Below are positions 43,264 to 52,962 of a stretch of DNA of 64,000 bases, piece after piece. Source of the stretch: Acidiphilium acidophilum (lineage in GTDB: Bacteria; Pseudomonadota; Alphaproteobacteria; Acetobacterales; Acetobacteraceae); NCBI RefSeq assembly GCF_033842475.1, contig NZ_JAWXYB010000018.1, positions 913,501 to 977,500 of the forward strand. The letters are read 5' to 3'. Both the position numbers and the translations under genes were made by a program. A model generated the notes under the pieces. It saw only the letters and a program-made list of their open reading frames with translations. It did no database searches and was not told the origin of the DNA. How positions within the stretch are numbered: the first letter of the stretch is position 1; every line of letters starts with the position of its first letter.

Positions 43264-45531
43264 ATGGCGGCGCAGCATGACGGGATGGGGATAAACCAGC
43301 CCGCCGCCGCGCCGGATGGCCTCGCGGGCGGGGCCTATCATGAGGCGCTGCTGCCGCTGCTCGGGCGGATCGGCGGGTATGATTCCAAGATCGATCCGGC
43401 GGTGATCGATGCGGCCTACGGTATCGCCGAGGCCGCGCATGCAGCGCAGAAGCGCGAAAACGGCGATCCCTACATCACCCACCCGCTGGCGGTGGCCGAT
43501 ATTCTGGCGGGGTACCGGCTGGATGGCGACAGTATCGTCACGGCGCTGCTGCACGATGTGATCGAGGATACCAAGGTCACGCTGCCGGCGCTGCAGTCGC
43601 GGTTCGGCGCGGAAGTGGCCGGGCTGGTCGATGGCGTGACCAAGCTGACCCGGCTGGAGCTGCAATCGGACCGGACCAAGCAGGCGGAGAATTTCCGCAA
43701 GCTTGTGCTGGCGATGAGCAAGGACATTCGTGTCCTGCTGGTGAAGCTGGCCGACCGGTTGCACAACATGCGCACGATCCATTTCATGCGCGAGCCGGAA
43801 CGCCGGGCGCGGATCGCGCGCGAGACCATGGAGATCTATGCGCCGCTCGCCGAGCGGATCGGGATGGATCGGGTCAAGACCGAGTTGCAGAACCTGTCTT
43901 TCGCGGTGCTCGATCCCGAAGCCTATGATTCGATCCAGGCGCGGATGAATTTTCTGCGCGGCCAGGGTGCCGATGTCATCGACGAGGTGCGCGCCGAATT
44001 GTTGCGGATCTTCGCCGAGGCGGGGGTCGAGGTGGTTGAGATTTCCGGGCGGGAGAAGTCGATTTTCTCGATCTGGGAGAAAATGCAGCGGCGCAACGTG
44101 GCGTTCGAGCAGCTTTCCGACATCATGGCGTTCCGGATCATCGTGCCGACGCGCGAGCAGTGCTATGTGGCCCTCGGGGCGATCCACGCGGCGTTTCCGG
44201 TGATCGCCGGGCGGTTCAAGGATTATATCTCGACGCCCAAGGCCAACCACTACCAGTCGCTGCATACCGGCGTGACGCTGCGCCACCCGCGCAACCAGAA
44301 GATCGAGTTGCAGATTCGCACGCCGGAGATGCATGCGGTGGCGGAAAACGGGGTGGCGGCGCACTGGGTTTACAAGCAGGCGGATGCCTCGCCCGCCGAT
44401 GTGAGGCAGTTCCGCTGGGTGCAGGATCTGCTGGAGATTCTGGAAAACTCGGCGGCACCCGACGAATTTCTCGAAAATACCAAGCTCGAACTCTACCAGG
44501 ATCAGGTGTTCTGCTTCACCCCGAAGGGCCAGCTGATCCAGCTGCCGCGCGGGGCGACGGCGGTGGATTTTGCCTATGCGGTGCATTCCCAGGTGGGGGA
44601 TACCTGCGTCGGTGCGCGGATCAACGGGCGGCTGATGCCGCTGCGCTACGAGTTGCAGAACGGCGATCAGGTCGAAATCCTGACCGCGCGCGGGGGCACG
44701 CCCTCGCCCTCGTGGGAGCGGTTCGTCGTCACCGGCAAGGCGCGGGCGCGAATCCGGCGGTTTCTGGCGAGTCAGGTGCGCGAGCAGAATCGCGATCAGG
44801 GCAAGGCCGCCCTCGCCAAGGCGTTCCGCCAGGACGGGGTCGATGGCTCCGAGAAGGTGCTCGAAGCGGCGCTGAAAACCTTGAAGCAGGCCTCGCTCGA
44901 TGATCTGTACGTCGCGGTCGGGACCGGGAATCTCGGGCCGAAGGACGTGGTGCAGGCGGTTTATCCGGAATTGCGCGAGAGCCGCTCGCCCCGGATGATT
45001 CCGGGAATGCTCGCGCGGCCGCCGCGGACGCCCTCGCGCGGCAACGAACTGCCGTTGACCGGGCTGATTTCGGGGATGGAGGTCCATTACGCCGGATGCT
45101 GCCACCCGCTGCCGGGGGACAAGATCGTCGGCATCATCGCGACCGGCAAGGGCGTCACCATCCATACCCGCGACTGCATGACGCTGGAGACCTTCGCGAC
45201 CACGCCGGAACGGTTCATCGATGTCGATTGGGATTACGCGCAACTCGGCCAGACCCGCGAAGGCGGCAAGGATGGCGCGGGACGCGACCGGCCCTTCACC
45301 GGGCGGATCTCGGTGATCGCCTCCAACGCCGGTAATACCCTCGCCAACCTCGCCAACGCGGTGGCCAAACAGGACGGGGCGATCGCGAATCTGAAAATCG
45401 TCCACCGCCAGCAGGATTTTTTCGAGTGCCTCATGGATGTCGAAGTGCGGGATCTGCGGCATCTGTCACAGGTAATCGCCGGGCTGCGGGCGGCGGGCGG
45501 GGTGGCGCAGGTGGATCGGGCGCGGACGTGA
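43264..45531 (+). CDS. rsh: Bifunctional (p)ppGpp synthetase/hydrolase
   Basis: Makes and degrades the alarmone ppGpp. 755 residues: HD hydrolase domain with HPLAVADIL and LLHDVIEDT (about 75-105), synthetase domain with KPKANHYQSLHTGV (near residue 320) and the RxKD-like loop ISGREKSIFSIWEKM, TGS domain FCFTPKGQLIQLPRGATAVDFAY, and a C-terminal ACT domain (ISVIASNAGNTLANLANAV). Being the apparent single long RelA/SpoT here, and having HDVIED intact, it is probably able to hydrolyse too. Confidence 0.95.
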   Translation: MAAQHDGMGINQPAAAPDGLAGGAYHEALLPLLGRIGGYDSKIDPAVIDAAYGIAEAAHAAQKRENGDPYITHPLAVADILAGYRLDGDSIVTALLHDVIEDTKVTLPALQSRFGAEVAGLVDGVTKLTRLELQSDRTKQAENFRKLVLAMSKDIRVLLVKLADRLHNMRTIHFMREPERRARIARETMEIYAPLAERIGMDRVKTELQNLSFAVLDPEAYDSIQARMNFLRGQGADVIDEVRAELLRIFAEAGVEVVEISGREKSIFSIWEKMQRRNVAFEQLSDIMAFRIIVPTREQCYVALGAIHAAFPVIAGRFKDYISTPKANHYQSLHTGVTLRHPRNQKIELQIRTPEMHAVAENGVAAHWVYKQADASPADVRQFRWVQDLLEILENSAAPDEFLENTKLELYQDQVFCFTPKGQLIQLPRGATAVDFAYAVHSQVGDTCVGARINGRLMPLRYELQNGDQVEILTARGGTPSPSWERFVVTGKARARIRRFLASQVREQNRDQGKAALAKAFRQDGVDGSEKVLEAALKTLKQASLDDLYVAVGTGNLGPKDVVQAVYPELRESRSPRMIPGMLARPPRTPSRGNELPLTGLISGMEVHYAGCCHPLPGDKIVGIIATGKGVTIHTRDCMTLETFATTPERFIDVDWDYAQLGQTREGGKDGAGRDRPFTGRISVIASNAGNTLANLANAVAKQDGAIANLKIVHRQQDFFECLMDVEVRDLRHLSQVIAGLRAAGGVAQVDRART

Positions 45532-45558
45532 GGGGAGGAGCGAATCGGGAGGAAAAAG

Positions 45559-45582
45559 GCTTCTTTTTTGAAAAAAAGAAGC
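45559..45582 (-). repeat. A/T hairpin repeat, copy 8 (reverse, paired with copy 9)
   Basis: GC-capped core TTCTTTTTTGAAAAAAAGAA followed by AAAAAACTTTT, 28 bp after the rsh stop, pointing toward copy 9, 68 bp away. Confidence 0.88.
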
Positions 45583-45650
45583 AAAAAACTTTTATTTGTC
45601 GGGGCACGGGCGTTGGCGCGGCTGGTGCCCAATGGAGCGAAAGTTTTTTG

Positions 45651-45672
45651 GTTCTTTTTTTCAAAAAAGAAC
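45651..45672 (+). repeat. A/T hairpin repeat, copy 9 (forward, paired with copy 8)
   Basis: TTCTTTTTTTCAAAAAAGAA with G and C caps, preceded by AAAGTTTTTTG. It ends 10 bp before the acpS ATG, so it would place a hairpin over the acpS ribosome binding region. Confidence 0.88.
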
Positions 45673-45682
45673 GCCTCTCCTC

Positions 45683-46087
45683 ATGATCATCGGCATCGGC
45701 TCCGACCTCTGCGACATCCGCCGCATCGAGGAGACCCTCGCCAAGTTCGGCGACCGGTTCGTGTTGCGGATTTTCACCGAGGTCGAGCGCGTCCGGTCCG
45801 AGCGGCGGGTGCACCAGCGGGCGTCGAGCTATGCCAAGCGGTTCGCGGCGAAGGAAGCCTGTGCGAAGGCGTTGGGCACCGGGTTCCGGCGCGGGGTGTT
45901 CTTTTCGGATCTCGGCGTGGTCAATCTGCCCTCGGGCCAGCCGACCATGGCGTTGACCGGCGGGGCTGCGGTGCAGTTGGCGCGCTTGATTCCGCCGGGA
46001 AAGACGCCGTTTATCCATGTATCGCTGACCGATGAGTATCCGTACGCCTATGCGCATGTGATCATCGAGGCGCGGGAAGGTAACTAG
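45683..46087 (+). CDS. acpS: Holo-acyl carrier protein synthase
   Basis: Transfers phosphopantetheine from CoA to ACP. 134 residues with the Mg ligands Asp8 ([13 protein letters not shown]) and Glu58 ([14 protein letters not shown]), at the same numbers as in known AcpS. The ATG at 45683 is preceded by CGCCTCTCCTC, with no good ribosome binding site, because hairpin copy 9 ends just upstream. It follows rsh, and an RNA methyltransferase starts 4 bp after. Confidence 0.93.
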   Translation: MIIGIGSDLCDIRRIEETLAKFGDRFVLRIFTEVERVRSERRVHQRASSYAKRFAAKEACAKALGTGFRRGVFFSDLGVVNLPSGQPTMALTGGAAVQLARLIPPGKTPFIHVSLTDEYPYAYAHVIIEAREGN

Positions 46088-46091
46088 GTCG

Positions 46092-47186
46092 ATGAGCAGT
46101 TTCGAGACGGTGCCGGCGGTTTGCCGGCATTTCGGCATTTGCGGCGGCTGTACCGAGCAGGATGTGCCGGCGGCGATCTATCAGGCGGAGAAACGGCAGA
46201 CGCTGGTGGATGCGCTGGCGCAGGCCGGGTTCGGCGATGCGGCGATCGCACCGATGGTGATGGTGCCGATGGGGACGCGGCGGCGGGTCGATTTCGCGGC
46301 GATGCGGGTGGCAGGCGCGGTGCGGCTGGGGTTTCATGCCGCGCGGTCGCGCGAGGTTGTGGATATCGTCGAATGTCCGCTGGCCATGCCTTCGATTGCG
46401 GCGCTGATCGGGCCGTTGCGGGTATTGCTCGGGCGGCTCGGCGGGTTCCGGAAGTCGGGCAGCGTGCTGATCAACGTGCTGGATCACGGGCTCGATGTGT
46501 CGGTGGTGCTCGATGGCGAGGCGAGTGCGGCGGATCGGTCCTGGCTGGTGGCGTTCGCGCGGGAGCAGGGGCTGGTGCGGATCAGTCTGGGCGATGAGCC
46601 GGTGCTGGTGGCCGGCGCGGTGACGCTCGATGTCGGCGGGCTGGTGGTGACACCGCCGCCGGGGGCGTTTCTGCAGCCGACCGTGGCGGGTGAGGCCGCG
46701 ATCCGGGCGGCGGTGATGGCGGGGTTGCCGGGAAAGCTGACCCGTAAATCGCGCATCGTGGAGTTATATGCCGGGGTGGGGACGCTGACCGGGGCGTTGC
46801 TGGCGCAGGCGCGGGTTCAGGCATTCGAGGGCAGCAAGGCCGCCTGCGCGGCGCTGGAGGCGGCGGCGCGGCTCGCGGGCGTGACCGGGCGGGTGGTGGT
46901 GGAAAACCGCGATCTGGCGCGCCGGCCGGTGACGGCGAAAGAACTGGCGGGCGCGGCGGCGGTGGTGCTCGATCCGCCATTCGACGGGGCGGGGCCGCAG
47001 ATGCGCGCGATCATCGAATCGAATGTGTCGCGGGTGATTTACGTGAGCTGCAATGCCGAGGCGCTGGCGCGCGAGGCGAAATGGCTGCGCCAAGGCGGGT
47101 TCGGCGTGGTGGCGGCCACACCGGTCGACCAGTTTCCGGCCTCGCGGCATCTGGAGAGCGTGGTGGTGTTCGCCCGTCAGGCCTAG
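46092..47186 (+). CDS. RNA (uracil-5-)-methyltransferase, RlmD/TrmA family
   Basis: 364 residues. An Fe-S cluster motif CRHFGICGGC (Cys11, 17, 20) with a fourth Cys probably in VECPLAM; no N-terminal TRAM domain. Methyltransferase domain: ELYAGVGTLTG (SAM loop), VVLDPPFDGAG, and YVSCNAEALARE with the nucleophilic Cys. The protein is shorter than RlmD (about 430), resembling other alphaproteobacterial members. Target could be 23S rRNA or tRNA. Confidence 0.88.
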   Translation: MSSFETVPAVCRHFGICGGCTEQDVPAAIYQAEKRQTLVDALAQAGFGDAAIAPMVMVPMGTRRRVDFAAMRVAGAVRLGFHAARSREVVDIVECPLAMPSIAALIGPLRVLLGRLGGFRKSGSVLINVLDHGLDVSVVLDGEASAADRSWLVAFAREQGLVRISLGDEPVLVAGAVTLDVGGLVVTPPPGAFLQPTVAGEAAIRAAVMAGLPGKLTRKSRIVELYAGVGTLTGALLAQARVQAFEGSKAACAALEAAARLAGVTGRVVVENRDLARRPVTAKELAGAAAVVLDPPFDGAGPQMRAIIESNVSRVIYVSCNAEALAREAKWLRQGGFGVVAATPVDQFPASRHLESVVVFARQA

Positions 47187-47245
47187 GGCGGGAGGCTGGG
47201 TTGCAACGGCTTGCGGGATCGGGATGGGGATGCTAGGCGGGTGGC

Positions 47246-47344
47246 ATGACCGAAACGGCGATCCGTTCCGAGATTGCTTCGACCCTCGCAGGGTTGCTTC
47301 GGCGCGCGCCGCTTTCGCTTCGACTTATCGACCCCTGGGCGTGA
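47246..47344 (+). CDS. Leucine-rich leader peptide upstream of leuA
   Basis: A 32-codon ORF, MTETAIRSEIAST then LAGLLRRAPLSLRLIDPWA, with six Leu codons, five of them in 13 residues (LAGLLRRAPLSLR), ending in TGA 81 bp before leuA. Leu-rich leaders control leu and ilv operons by ribosome stalling. The stretch TCGCTTC within its Leu codons (47315-47321) is exactly complementary to GAAGCGA (47411-47417) beside the leuA ribosome binding site. No T-run terminator is seen, so control would be at translation start. A weak GGCGGG lies before its ATG. Confidence 0.6.
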   Translation: MTETAIRSEIASTLAGLLRRAPLSLRLIDPWA

Positions 47345-47425
47345 CGCCCGGCTGACCGCCGGAACGCACAGGGGATTGGATTGTCGGCACAACACATCTG
47401 ATTTGTTGCAGAAGCGAGAGTTTTC

Positions 47426-49000
47426 ATGACCATCAATCATCCTAATTTCGGCGCGATCGCTGATGACCGCGTCATCATGTTCGACACCACCTTGCGCGAT
47501 GGCGAGCAATCCCCCGGCTTCTCGATGAATATCGACGAAAAGCTGCGGATGGCCGAGGCGCTGATGGAACTCGGGGTCGATGTGATCGAGGCCGGGTTTC
47601 CGATTGCGAGCGCCGGCGATTTCGAGAGTGTCAACCGGATCGCGCAGAGCATTCGCGGCCCGGTGATCGCGGGGCTGGCGCGGTCGGGGCGCGAGGATAT
47701 CCTGCGTGCGGCGGAGGCAGTGAAACCCGCCGAGCGCAAGCGCATCCACACCTTCATATCAACCTCCGCCCTGCACATGAAATACAAGCTGCGGATGGAG
47801 CCGGAGGCGGTGCTCGAAGCGGTCGGCCGGTCGGTCGCGCTGGCGCGCGAGTTTACCGACGATGTCGAATGGTCGGCGGAGGACGGCAGCCGGACCGATC
47901 CCGATTTCCTGTGCCGCTGCGTCGAGGCGGCGATCCGGGCGGGGGCGAGCACGATCAATATTCCCGATACCGTCGGCTATGCGGTGCCCGAGGATATCGC
48001 GCGGATTTTCACGATGCTGCGCGAGCGGGTGCCGGGGGCGGACGGGGTGATTTTCTCGACCCATAATCACAACGATCTCGGCCTCGCGGTGGCGAACACG
48101 ATTGCCGCGGTGAAGGCCGGGGTGCGGCAGATCGAATGCACGATCAACGGCATCGGTGAGCGGGCGGGCAATGCCGCGCTTGAGGAAGTGGTGATGGCGA
48201 TCCGCACCCGGCACGATGCGGTGCCGTTCAACAACGGGATCGACACCACGCGGATTTTGCGGACCTCGAAGCTGTTGGCCGCGATCACCGGGTTCGACGT
48301 GCAGCCGAACAAGGCGATCGTCGGGCGCAATGCGTTTGCCCATGAGAGCGGGATTCATCAGGACGGGGTGCTGAAGAACGCCGCGACCTATGAAATCATG
48401 ACCCCGGAATCGGTGGGCTGGCAGAAGACCAGCCTGGTGCTGGGCAAGCATTCCGGGCGTGCGGCGTTTCGCGACAAGCTGCGTGCCCTGGGCTATGGCG
48501 AGGTCGGCGACAATGCGCTGAACGATGCGTTCCGCCGGTTCAAGGATCTGGCCGACCGCAAGAAGCTGGTTTACGACGAGGATATCACCGCGCTGTTCGA
48601 TGAGACCGTGGTGCGCGACCGGAGCCGGATCAAATTCGTGTCCCTTGAAGTGTGGTCGGGTTCCAAGGCGCAGCCGCGCGCGGTGCTGGAACTCGACGTG
48701 GATGGGGTGATCCATCAGCACGAGGCGCATGGCGACGGGCCGGTGGATGCGACGTTCAATGCGATCCGCGCGATTGCGCCGCATGAGGCGGAGTTGCGGC
48801 TGTTCACCGTGGGCGCCGTGACCGAGGGGACCGATGCGCAGGCCCGTTGCGGCGTGCGGCTCGAAGAGGACGGCAAGCTCGTCGATGGGCAGGGGGCCGA
48901 TACCGACACCATCGTGGCGGCGGCGCGGGCCTATATTCACGCGCTGAACAAGCTGATGGTCAAGCGGGAGCGGACCGAGCCGGCGGCGCTTTCGGCCTGA
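47426..49000 (+). CDS. leuA: 2-isopropylmalate synthase
   Basis: First committed step of leucine synthesis, condensing acetyl-CoA with 2-oxoisovalerate. 524 residues: TIM barrel with MFDTTLRDGEQSPG (metal-binding Asp), STHNHNDLGLA (metal His pair), GIGERAGNAALEE and FAHESGIHQDGVLK, then the C-terminal regulatory LeuA dimer domain (about 395-510) that senses leucine. Standard length and motif set. It stands alone behind a Leu-rich leader. Its last 41 bases overlap, tail to tail, a GT-C gene fragment. Confidence 0.95.
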   Translation: MTINHPNFGAIADDRVIMFDTTLRDGEQSPGFSMNIDEKLRMAEALMELGVDVIEAGFPIASAGDFESVNRIAQSIRGPVIAGLARSGREDILRAAEAVKPAERKRIHTFISTSALHMKYKLRMEPEAVLEAVGRSVALAREFTDDVEWSAEDGSRTDPDFLCRCVEAAIRAGASTINIPDTVGYAVPEDIARIFTMLRERVPGADGVIFSTHNHNDLGLAVANTIAAVKAGVRQIECTINGIGERAGNAALEEVVMAIRTRHDAVPFNNGIDTTRILRTSKLLAAITGFDVQPNKAIVGRNAFAHESGIHQDGVLKNAATYEIMTPESVGWQKTSLVLGKHSGRAAFRDKLRALGYGEVGDNALNDAFRRFKDLADRKKLVYDEDITALFDETVVRDRSRIKFVSLEVWSGSKAQPRAVLELDVDGVIHQHEAHGDGPVDATFNAIRAIAPHEAELRLFTVGAVTEGTDAQARCGVRLEEDGKLVDGQGADTDTIVAAARAYIHALNKLMVKRERTEPAALSA

Positions 49001-49715
49001 GGCAGAGATTGTCGAAAATGGTGATGGCGGCGGGGGATGTCTCCCGCTGCCAGCACGCGGTGGCGAACGCGGCGCGAAGCTGCGGGACGAGGGTGCGGCT
49101 TGCGGCGTCCACCCGGATATTCGCGATGATCACGCGCCGGTAGGGGGCGGCGCGGTTGGGGGTCGTCGCTGCGCGGCGGGCGACCAGTATGGTCATGTTC
49201 GCGGGGGCTGCGGCGATGAACGGGCCGGGGATGCCGACACCGTCATTGCCGAAGGGGATCAGCACCAGCGTATCCGGGCGCAGGAACGCGGCGGCGGCGG
49301 CTTCGGTGCGCGCGGCGGGCTGCATGGTGCCGGGTGCGATGGCGAGGCCGATGATCGCGGCGGTCTGGATCGCGAGAAGCGGGACCAGAAGCCGGGGATG
49401 GCGGCGCAGTCCGGTGGCGAGAGCGAGGCCGAGATAGGGCAGGCCGAGCCAGAGGTAACGCACTTCGATCGGCATATTATCGAACAGGGCGCCGAGGGCG
49501 AGCAGGCCGACCGGTGGGGCCGCGATGCCGGCGAGGATCAGGGCGCGGTGGCGCGGCGCGAGCGCGGTGAGGCGACTGCGGGCGATGACGATGGCGAGGA
49601 TGATCAGGAAGGCGGCGAGCAGGGCTTCGAGCGGGCGCGCGGCGGCGTGCGAAACCTCGCGCGGAAGAGCGCCGAGCAGCGCGCCACCCTGATCGCGCGC
49701 GAGATCGGCCATTGC
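48960..49715 (-). pseudogene. GT-C type membrane glycosyltransferase, 3' part (split by IS21-like element)
   Basis: From the insertion point (ATTGC, 49711-49715) the frame reads AMADLARDQGGALLGALPREV and then membrane helices LLAAFLIILAIVIARS, LILAGIAAPPVGLLALGAL, LVPLLAIQTAAIIGLAIAP, ending in a soluble region. Joined to the 53319-54073 part after removing the element and one ATTGC it gives 501 residues in one frame. The end overlaps leuA by 41 bp. ORFs reaching further upstream use IS sequence and are not genuine. Confidence 0.88.
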
Positions 49716-50054
49716 TGTTGGCGGCGGTGAGAATCCGCGCATAAACGGCGCGGGAAGATATATCGGCTGATTTCGAAGGCGGCTTGATCCTGATGGAGCG
49801 GTGGTGATGTGCTGCCCTTCTGCTTTGATGGTTCCGCCGTGCTCGCGGCCGTCAAGGACGCTGCGCGCCGCGCAAGAGCGCGGTGGCCTCCGGCCATCCT
49901 TGACCGCCACTGCGCGCGACGGTGTTTTGGTATGCAGGTCGGGACGACAGGATGGCCGCTTTAGTCGAACCACAGGATGGTTGCTGAAGAGAAGCGCGGA
50001 GGCGGTGTACAATCGGCCTGGGGGGTCGTCACACCAAGGCGCGGAGGCGGTTGA

Positions 50055-50294
50055 TCAGAAGACCTGAGGTGGTCCGCCGATTGGGGCGATATCCTCGAAA
50101 TGATCAGCTTGGTGTTGCTCGCGCATCATGCGCTGAATCTGGCAATTATAACGGACCCAGATTTTTTCTTTCAGATCGTCGAGTAGCTCGAAGATCGCAA
50201 GGGCCTGATCTGGCGTCCAGTGGATCGGGATTTCGAGGATAATTGGTTGCAAGTGCGCCGGATTCTTTGCACGGCCCTTTCGGGATTTTGTCAT
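50055..50294 (-). CDS. Small ORF downstream of istB (accessory, unknown)
   Basis: 79 residues with a basic N-terminus [17 protein letters not shown], a central ILEIPIHWTPDQALAIFELL and a helical, charged DDLKEKIWVRYNCQIQRMMR. The ATG overlaps the istB stop as ATGA, so it is coupled to the transposition genes. I recall similar short ORFs next to IS21/IS66 elements but know no function. Helical, charged composition would fit a protein partner of IstB; that is speculation. Confidence 0.65.
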   Translation of the reverse strand: MTKSRKGRAKNPAHLQPIILEIPIHWTPDQALAIFELLDDLKEKIWVRYNCQIQRMMREQHQADHFEDIAPIGGPPQVF

Positions 50295-51055
50295 GATTTT
50301 GCATTGCGGGCGCGGCGCTGGCCGGCGCGCTGATCCGCCCGTTCGCGCGCTTCCTTGAGGCGGTAGGACTCGCCGTCGAGCGCGATGATTTCGGCGTTAT
50401 GGATCAGGCGATCAACCAGGGACACGACGCAGGCCGCGTTGGGGAAGACCTCGCGCCACTCAGCGAACGGTCGATTGGTGGTGACGATGGTACTCTTGTT
50501 CTGATACCGCCGTGAGATCAGCTCGAACATGAGATCGGCATGACGGTTGGAGTAGGCCAGGTAGCCGACCTCATCGATGACCAAGAGTTGAGGGCGGGCG
50601 TAGTGGCGGAGCCGACGGCGCAGAGCGGAATCACTATCGAGTGCGGCGAGGTCGCCGAGCATCTGGCCGGCGCTGGTGAACAGCACGGTATGCCCCGCGA
50701 TCAACGTTTGGTGTGCAATATTCTGGGCCAACGTCGACTTGCCGATGCCATTTGGGCCGACGAAGACGATGTTGGAGGCGTCGGTGAGGAAGTCGAGCGC
50801 CATGAGGGCATCGATGGCGGCGCGATCGCATCGCTTTGGCCAGGACCAGTCGAAGTCGCAAAGCGGCTTGAAGCGGCCGATGTGGGCGGTCTTCAGCCGG
50901 CGCTCCAGGCTGCGGCAGGATCGCTCTTGTTCCTCCCAGGCAAGCAGCGGGGGTAACCAGGTTTGGGTTGCAACCTCGGGCCAATGTGCGATCAGGCCAT
51001 GCAGGTGCAGTGCCTCGGCGCGGGCCCGCAGGGCTTCAGGTTCAGTTGTTGTCAT
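50291..51055 (-). CDS. istB: IS21 helper ATPase IstB
   Basis: 254-residue AAA+ DnaA-like ATPase that selects the target for IstA. Walker [15 protein letters not shown], Walker [13 protein letters not shown], sensor [14 protein letters not shown] and an N-terminal domain [17 protein letters not shown] 51055 overlaps the istA end by 14 bp. The longer frame to 51205 only repeats istA sequence in another frame. Confidence 0.93.
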   Translation of the reverse strand: MTTTEPEALRARAEALHLHGLIAHWPEVATQTWLPPLLAWEEQERSCRSLERRLKTAHIGRFKPLCDFDWSWPKRCDRAAIDALMALDFLTDASNIVFVGPNGIGKSTLAQNIAHQTLIAGHTVLFTSAGQMLGDLAALDSDSALRRRLRHYARPQLLVIDEVGYLAYSNRHADLMFELISRRYQNKSTIVTTNRPFAEWREVFPNAACVVSLVDRLIHNAEIIALDGESYRLKEARERADQRAGQRRARNAKS

Positions 51056-52541
51056 CGGAACAATCCTTGATCTGGTCGTATGTTTCGAGGGCATGCGGTT
51101 TGACCGGTCGATCGCGGGCCTGAACATGGGCGGGCAGTCCGGCAGCGACCGGCGGCGCAGCGCCCCGTTCCTCGCGCCGCCGATCGAGAGCGAGGCGGAC
51201 GGCATTGGGATGAGGAACGTTGCGAGTCAGCGCTTCGCAAATACTGGCTTGCAGTTCACCCGCCCCATAGCGATCGAGCAACCGCAGCAAGGTGGCGGTG
51301 ATGGCGCCGAGATTTTCGCCGCGCTCGGCGGCGCGCATCAACAAGGTCTGACTGGCAGGTGCCGCCCGCACCAGACGATCGGTCGCGCGATGCTTGCGGG
51401 CCGAGCGTTTCTGATCGACCAGAGCCTGAACATGGGCCGGCTCCTCGATCTGCGCACCCTTGTCGTAACAGCGCGGATGGAGGGCAATCACTGCGCTACC
51501 ATCGACGATTCGTACCTCTTGCGGATCGGCGAGGATGGTCAACCCGCGCCGGACATGATCGTGGGGAACCGAGTAATCGTTCAGGTCGAAGCGGACATAG
51601 GGCGTCTTGCCGACCCTGACCGCCACCTGCTCGAGCAGAGGTGCCGGGTTGTCGGGTAACGCGAGCAACCGCTTGGCTTCCTCGGCGAAGACCTCGCGGA
51701 CGCTGCGCAGTGATTCCTCGGGGCAGCGGCGGTCGGCAGCCGGGCCGTTGCACCAAGCATCGGCTTGGGTATTGAGATCGGCAAGATCGGTGAAGCGGCG
51801 CGCGGCGAAAAAACTATCGCGGACGTAGCGGATCGCCCGCTCGACCCGCCCCTTCTCGTTGCCGCGGGCGATCGCCACGGGGCGCGGCTCATAGCGGTAA
51901 TGCCCGGCAAAACCCAGCAAGGTGGGATGGAAGCGGATGGCATCACCGCGCCGTTCCAGAACCGCACTTTTAAGGTTGTCGTAGAGCAAAACACGAGGAA
52001 CCCCGCCCCAGGCAGAAAAGGCCCCAACGTGGCCGCGCAGAAAGTTCTCCATCCGCGCGTCCGGATAGAAACGCAGGAATATCTGGCGCGAATAACTCAG
52101 CACCATGACGAAGGCCATCAGCGGTCGCCGCGCGCGCCCGATCTCGAGGTGGCCAAAATGGCCCCAATCCACCTGCGCTTGTTCGCCGGGCAGCGTCCGC
52201 AGGCGCAAATAGGCCTCGACTTTTGCCCGGGGTCGGTGGCAGGCGATGATGTGGCGGAAATGGTCAGGACTGCCGCGATAACCGCGCTCGCAGACCATCG
52301 CATAAAGCCTGCTCGCGGTCAGGCTGGGAAACGTCTCCAGGGTCTGGTGAATGAACGGCAGATAGGGATCGATCCGCGACGCGCGGGCCGGCGAACCAAT
52401 CCTGGGAAGACCAGCTTGCCCCAGAACTCGGCGCACCACGCTATGATGAATATGCAATTGTTGGGCGATCGTGCCGATGGTCCATCTCTCGGCATGATAG
52501 TAGCGGAGGATCTGTGCCTCGATGTCAGCCGGTATCACCAT
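51042..52541 (-). CDS. istA: IS21 transposase IstA
   Basis: 499 residues: N-terminal helix-turn-helix ([21 protein letters not shown]), then an rve-type catalytic core with Asp in QVDWGHFG, Asp in [12 protein letters not shown] and Glu in [16 protein letters not shown], and a C-terminal beta-barrel region. All catalytic residues are present, so the element may be mobile. The start overlaps the end of the upstream Cys-rich ORF by 17 bp. Confidence 0.94.
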   Translation of the reverse strand: MVIPADIEAQILRYYHAERWTIGTIAQQLHIHHSVVRRVLGQAGLPRIGSPARASRIDPYLPFIHQTLETFPSLTASRLYAMVCERGYRGSPDHFRHIIACHRPRAKVEAYLRLRTLPGEQAQVDWGHFGHLEIGRARRPLMAFVMVLSYSRQIFLRFYPDARMENFLRGHVGAFSAWGGVPRVLLYDNLKSAVLERRGDAIRFHPTLLGFAGHYRYEPRPVAIARGNEKGRVERAIRYVRDSFFAARRFTDLADLNTQADAWCNGPAADRRCPEESLRSVREVFAEEAKRLLALPDNPAPLLEQVAVRVGKTPYVRFDLNDYSVPHDHVRRGLTILADPQEVRIVDGSAVIALHPRCYDKGAQIEEPAHVQALVDQKRSARKHRATDRLVRAAPASQTLLMRAAERGENLGAITATLLRLLDRYGAGELQASICEALTRNVPHPNAVRLALDRRREERGAAPPVAAGLPAHVQARDRPVKPHALETYDQIKDCSDDNN

Positions 52542-52962
52542 GTCCAGATCTCCCGCGGGATGGCATCACATCTCGCACGGGACCGCGGCGGCGCAGGAAA
52601 CCTTGGCGGACCAGCCCAGAGCATCGCTGCCCGCACCAGTGGCAGTGCGCAACGGATCGCTGGACGCAGACTGCCTGAGGCGTTGCGCCGCTCGCACTCG
52701 CTGGCGAGTTCGACGCCAGCAGATCACCAGATCGAGCTGGCAGTGAACCCTGATGCGTCACGTTTTTGCATCGAGCCCGATATCGGCGTGCCCGGGCTGC
52801 ATGAGTAAATCGCCCACGTCGGCTGGTTTGGTAACGTTGAGCGGCGGCGCGTTGCGCCAAACAACGCGCCAGGAGGGCGCATTCTCCCGCACAATAAATC
52901 TGGCCGCGATCACAAGACCGACACACCACCACCTGCACGCGGCAGGCTGCACATAAAAACAT
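52525..52962 (-). CDS. Cys-rich zinc-ribbon-like protein associated with IS21
   Basis: 145 residues starting [20 protein letters not shown] and continuing QIYCAGEC, giving two CxxC pairs plus C-x4-C, then a very basic part [20 protein letters not shown] and a second cluster HCHWCGQRC followed by [10 protein letters not shown] near the C-terminus. The pattern suggests two small Zn sites around a nucleic-acid-binding segment. I recall similar ORFs directly upstream of istA in other proteobacteria. A longer start (53046) is possible. Function unknown. Confidence 0.7.
   Translation of the reverse strand: MFLCAACRVQVVVCRSCDRGQIYCAGECALLARCLAQRAAAQRYQTSRRGRFTHAARARRYRARCKNVTHQGSLPARSGDLLASNSPASASGATPQAVCVQRSVAHCHWCGQRCSGLVRQGFLRRRGPVRDVMPSRGRSGHGDTG

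Noticed and set aside
49755-50054. Additional gene at the right end of the IS21-like element
   Set aside because: Short frames only, with no start signal and no protein-like composition; probably untranslated end region.
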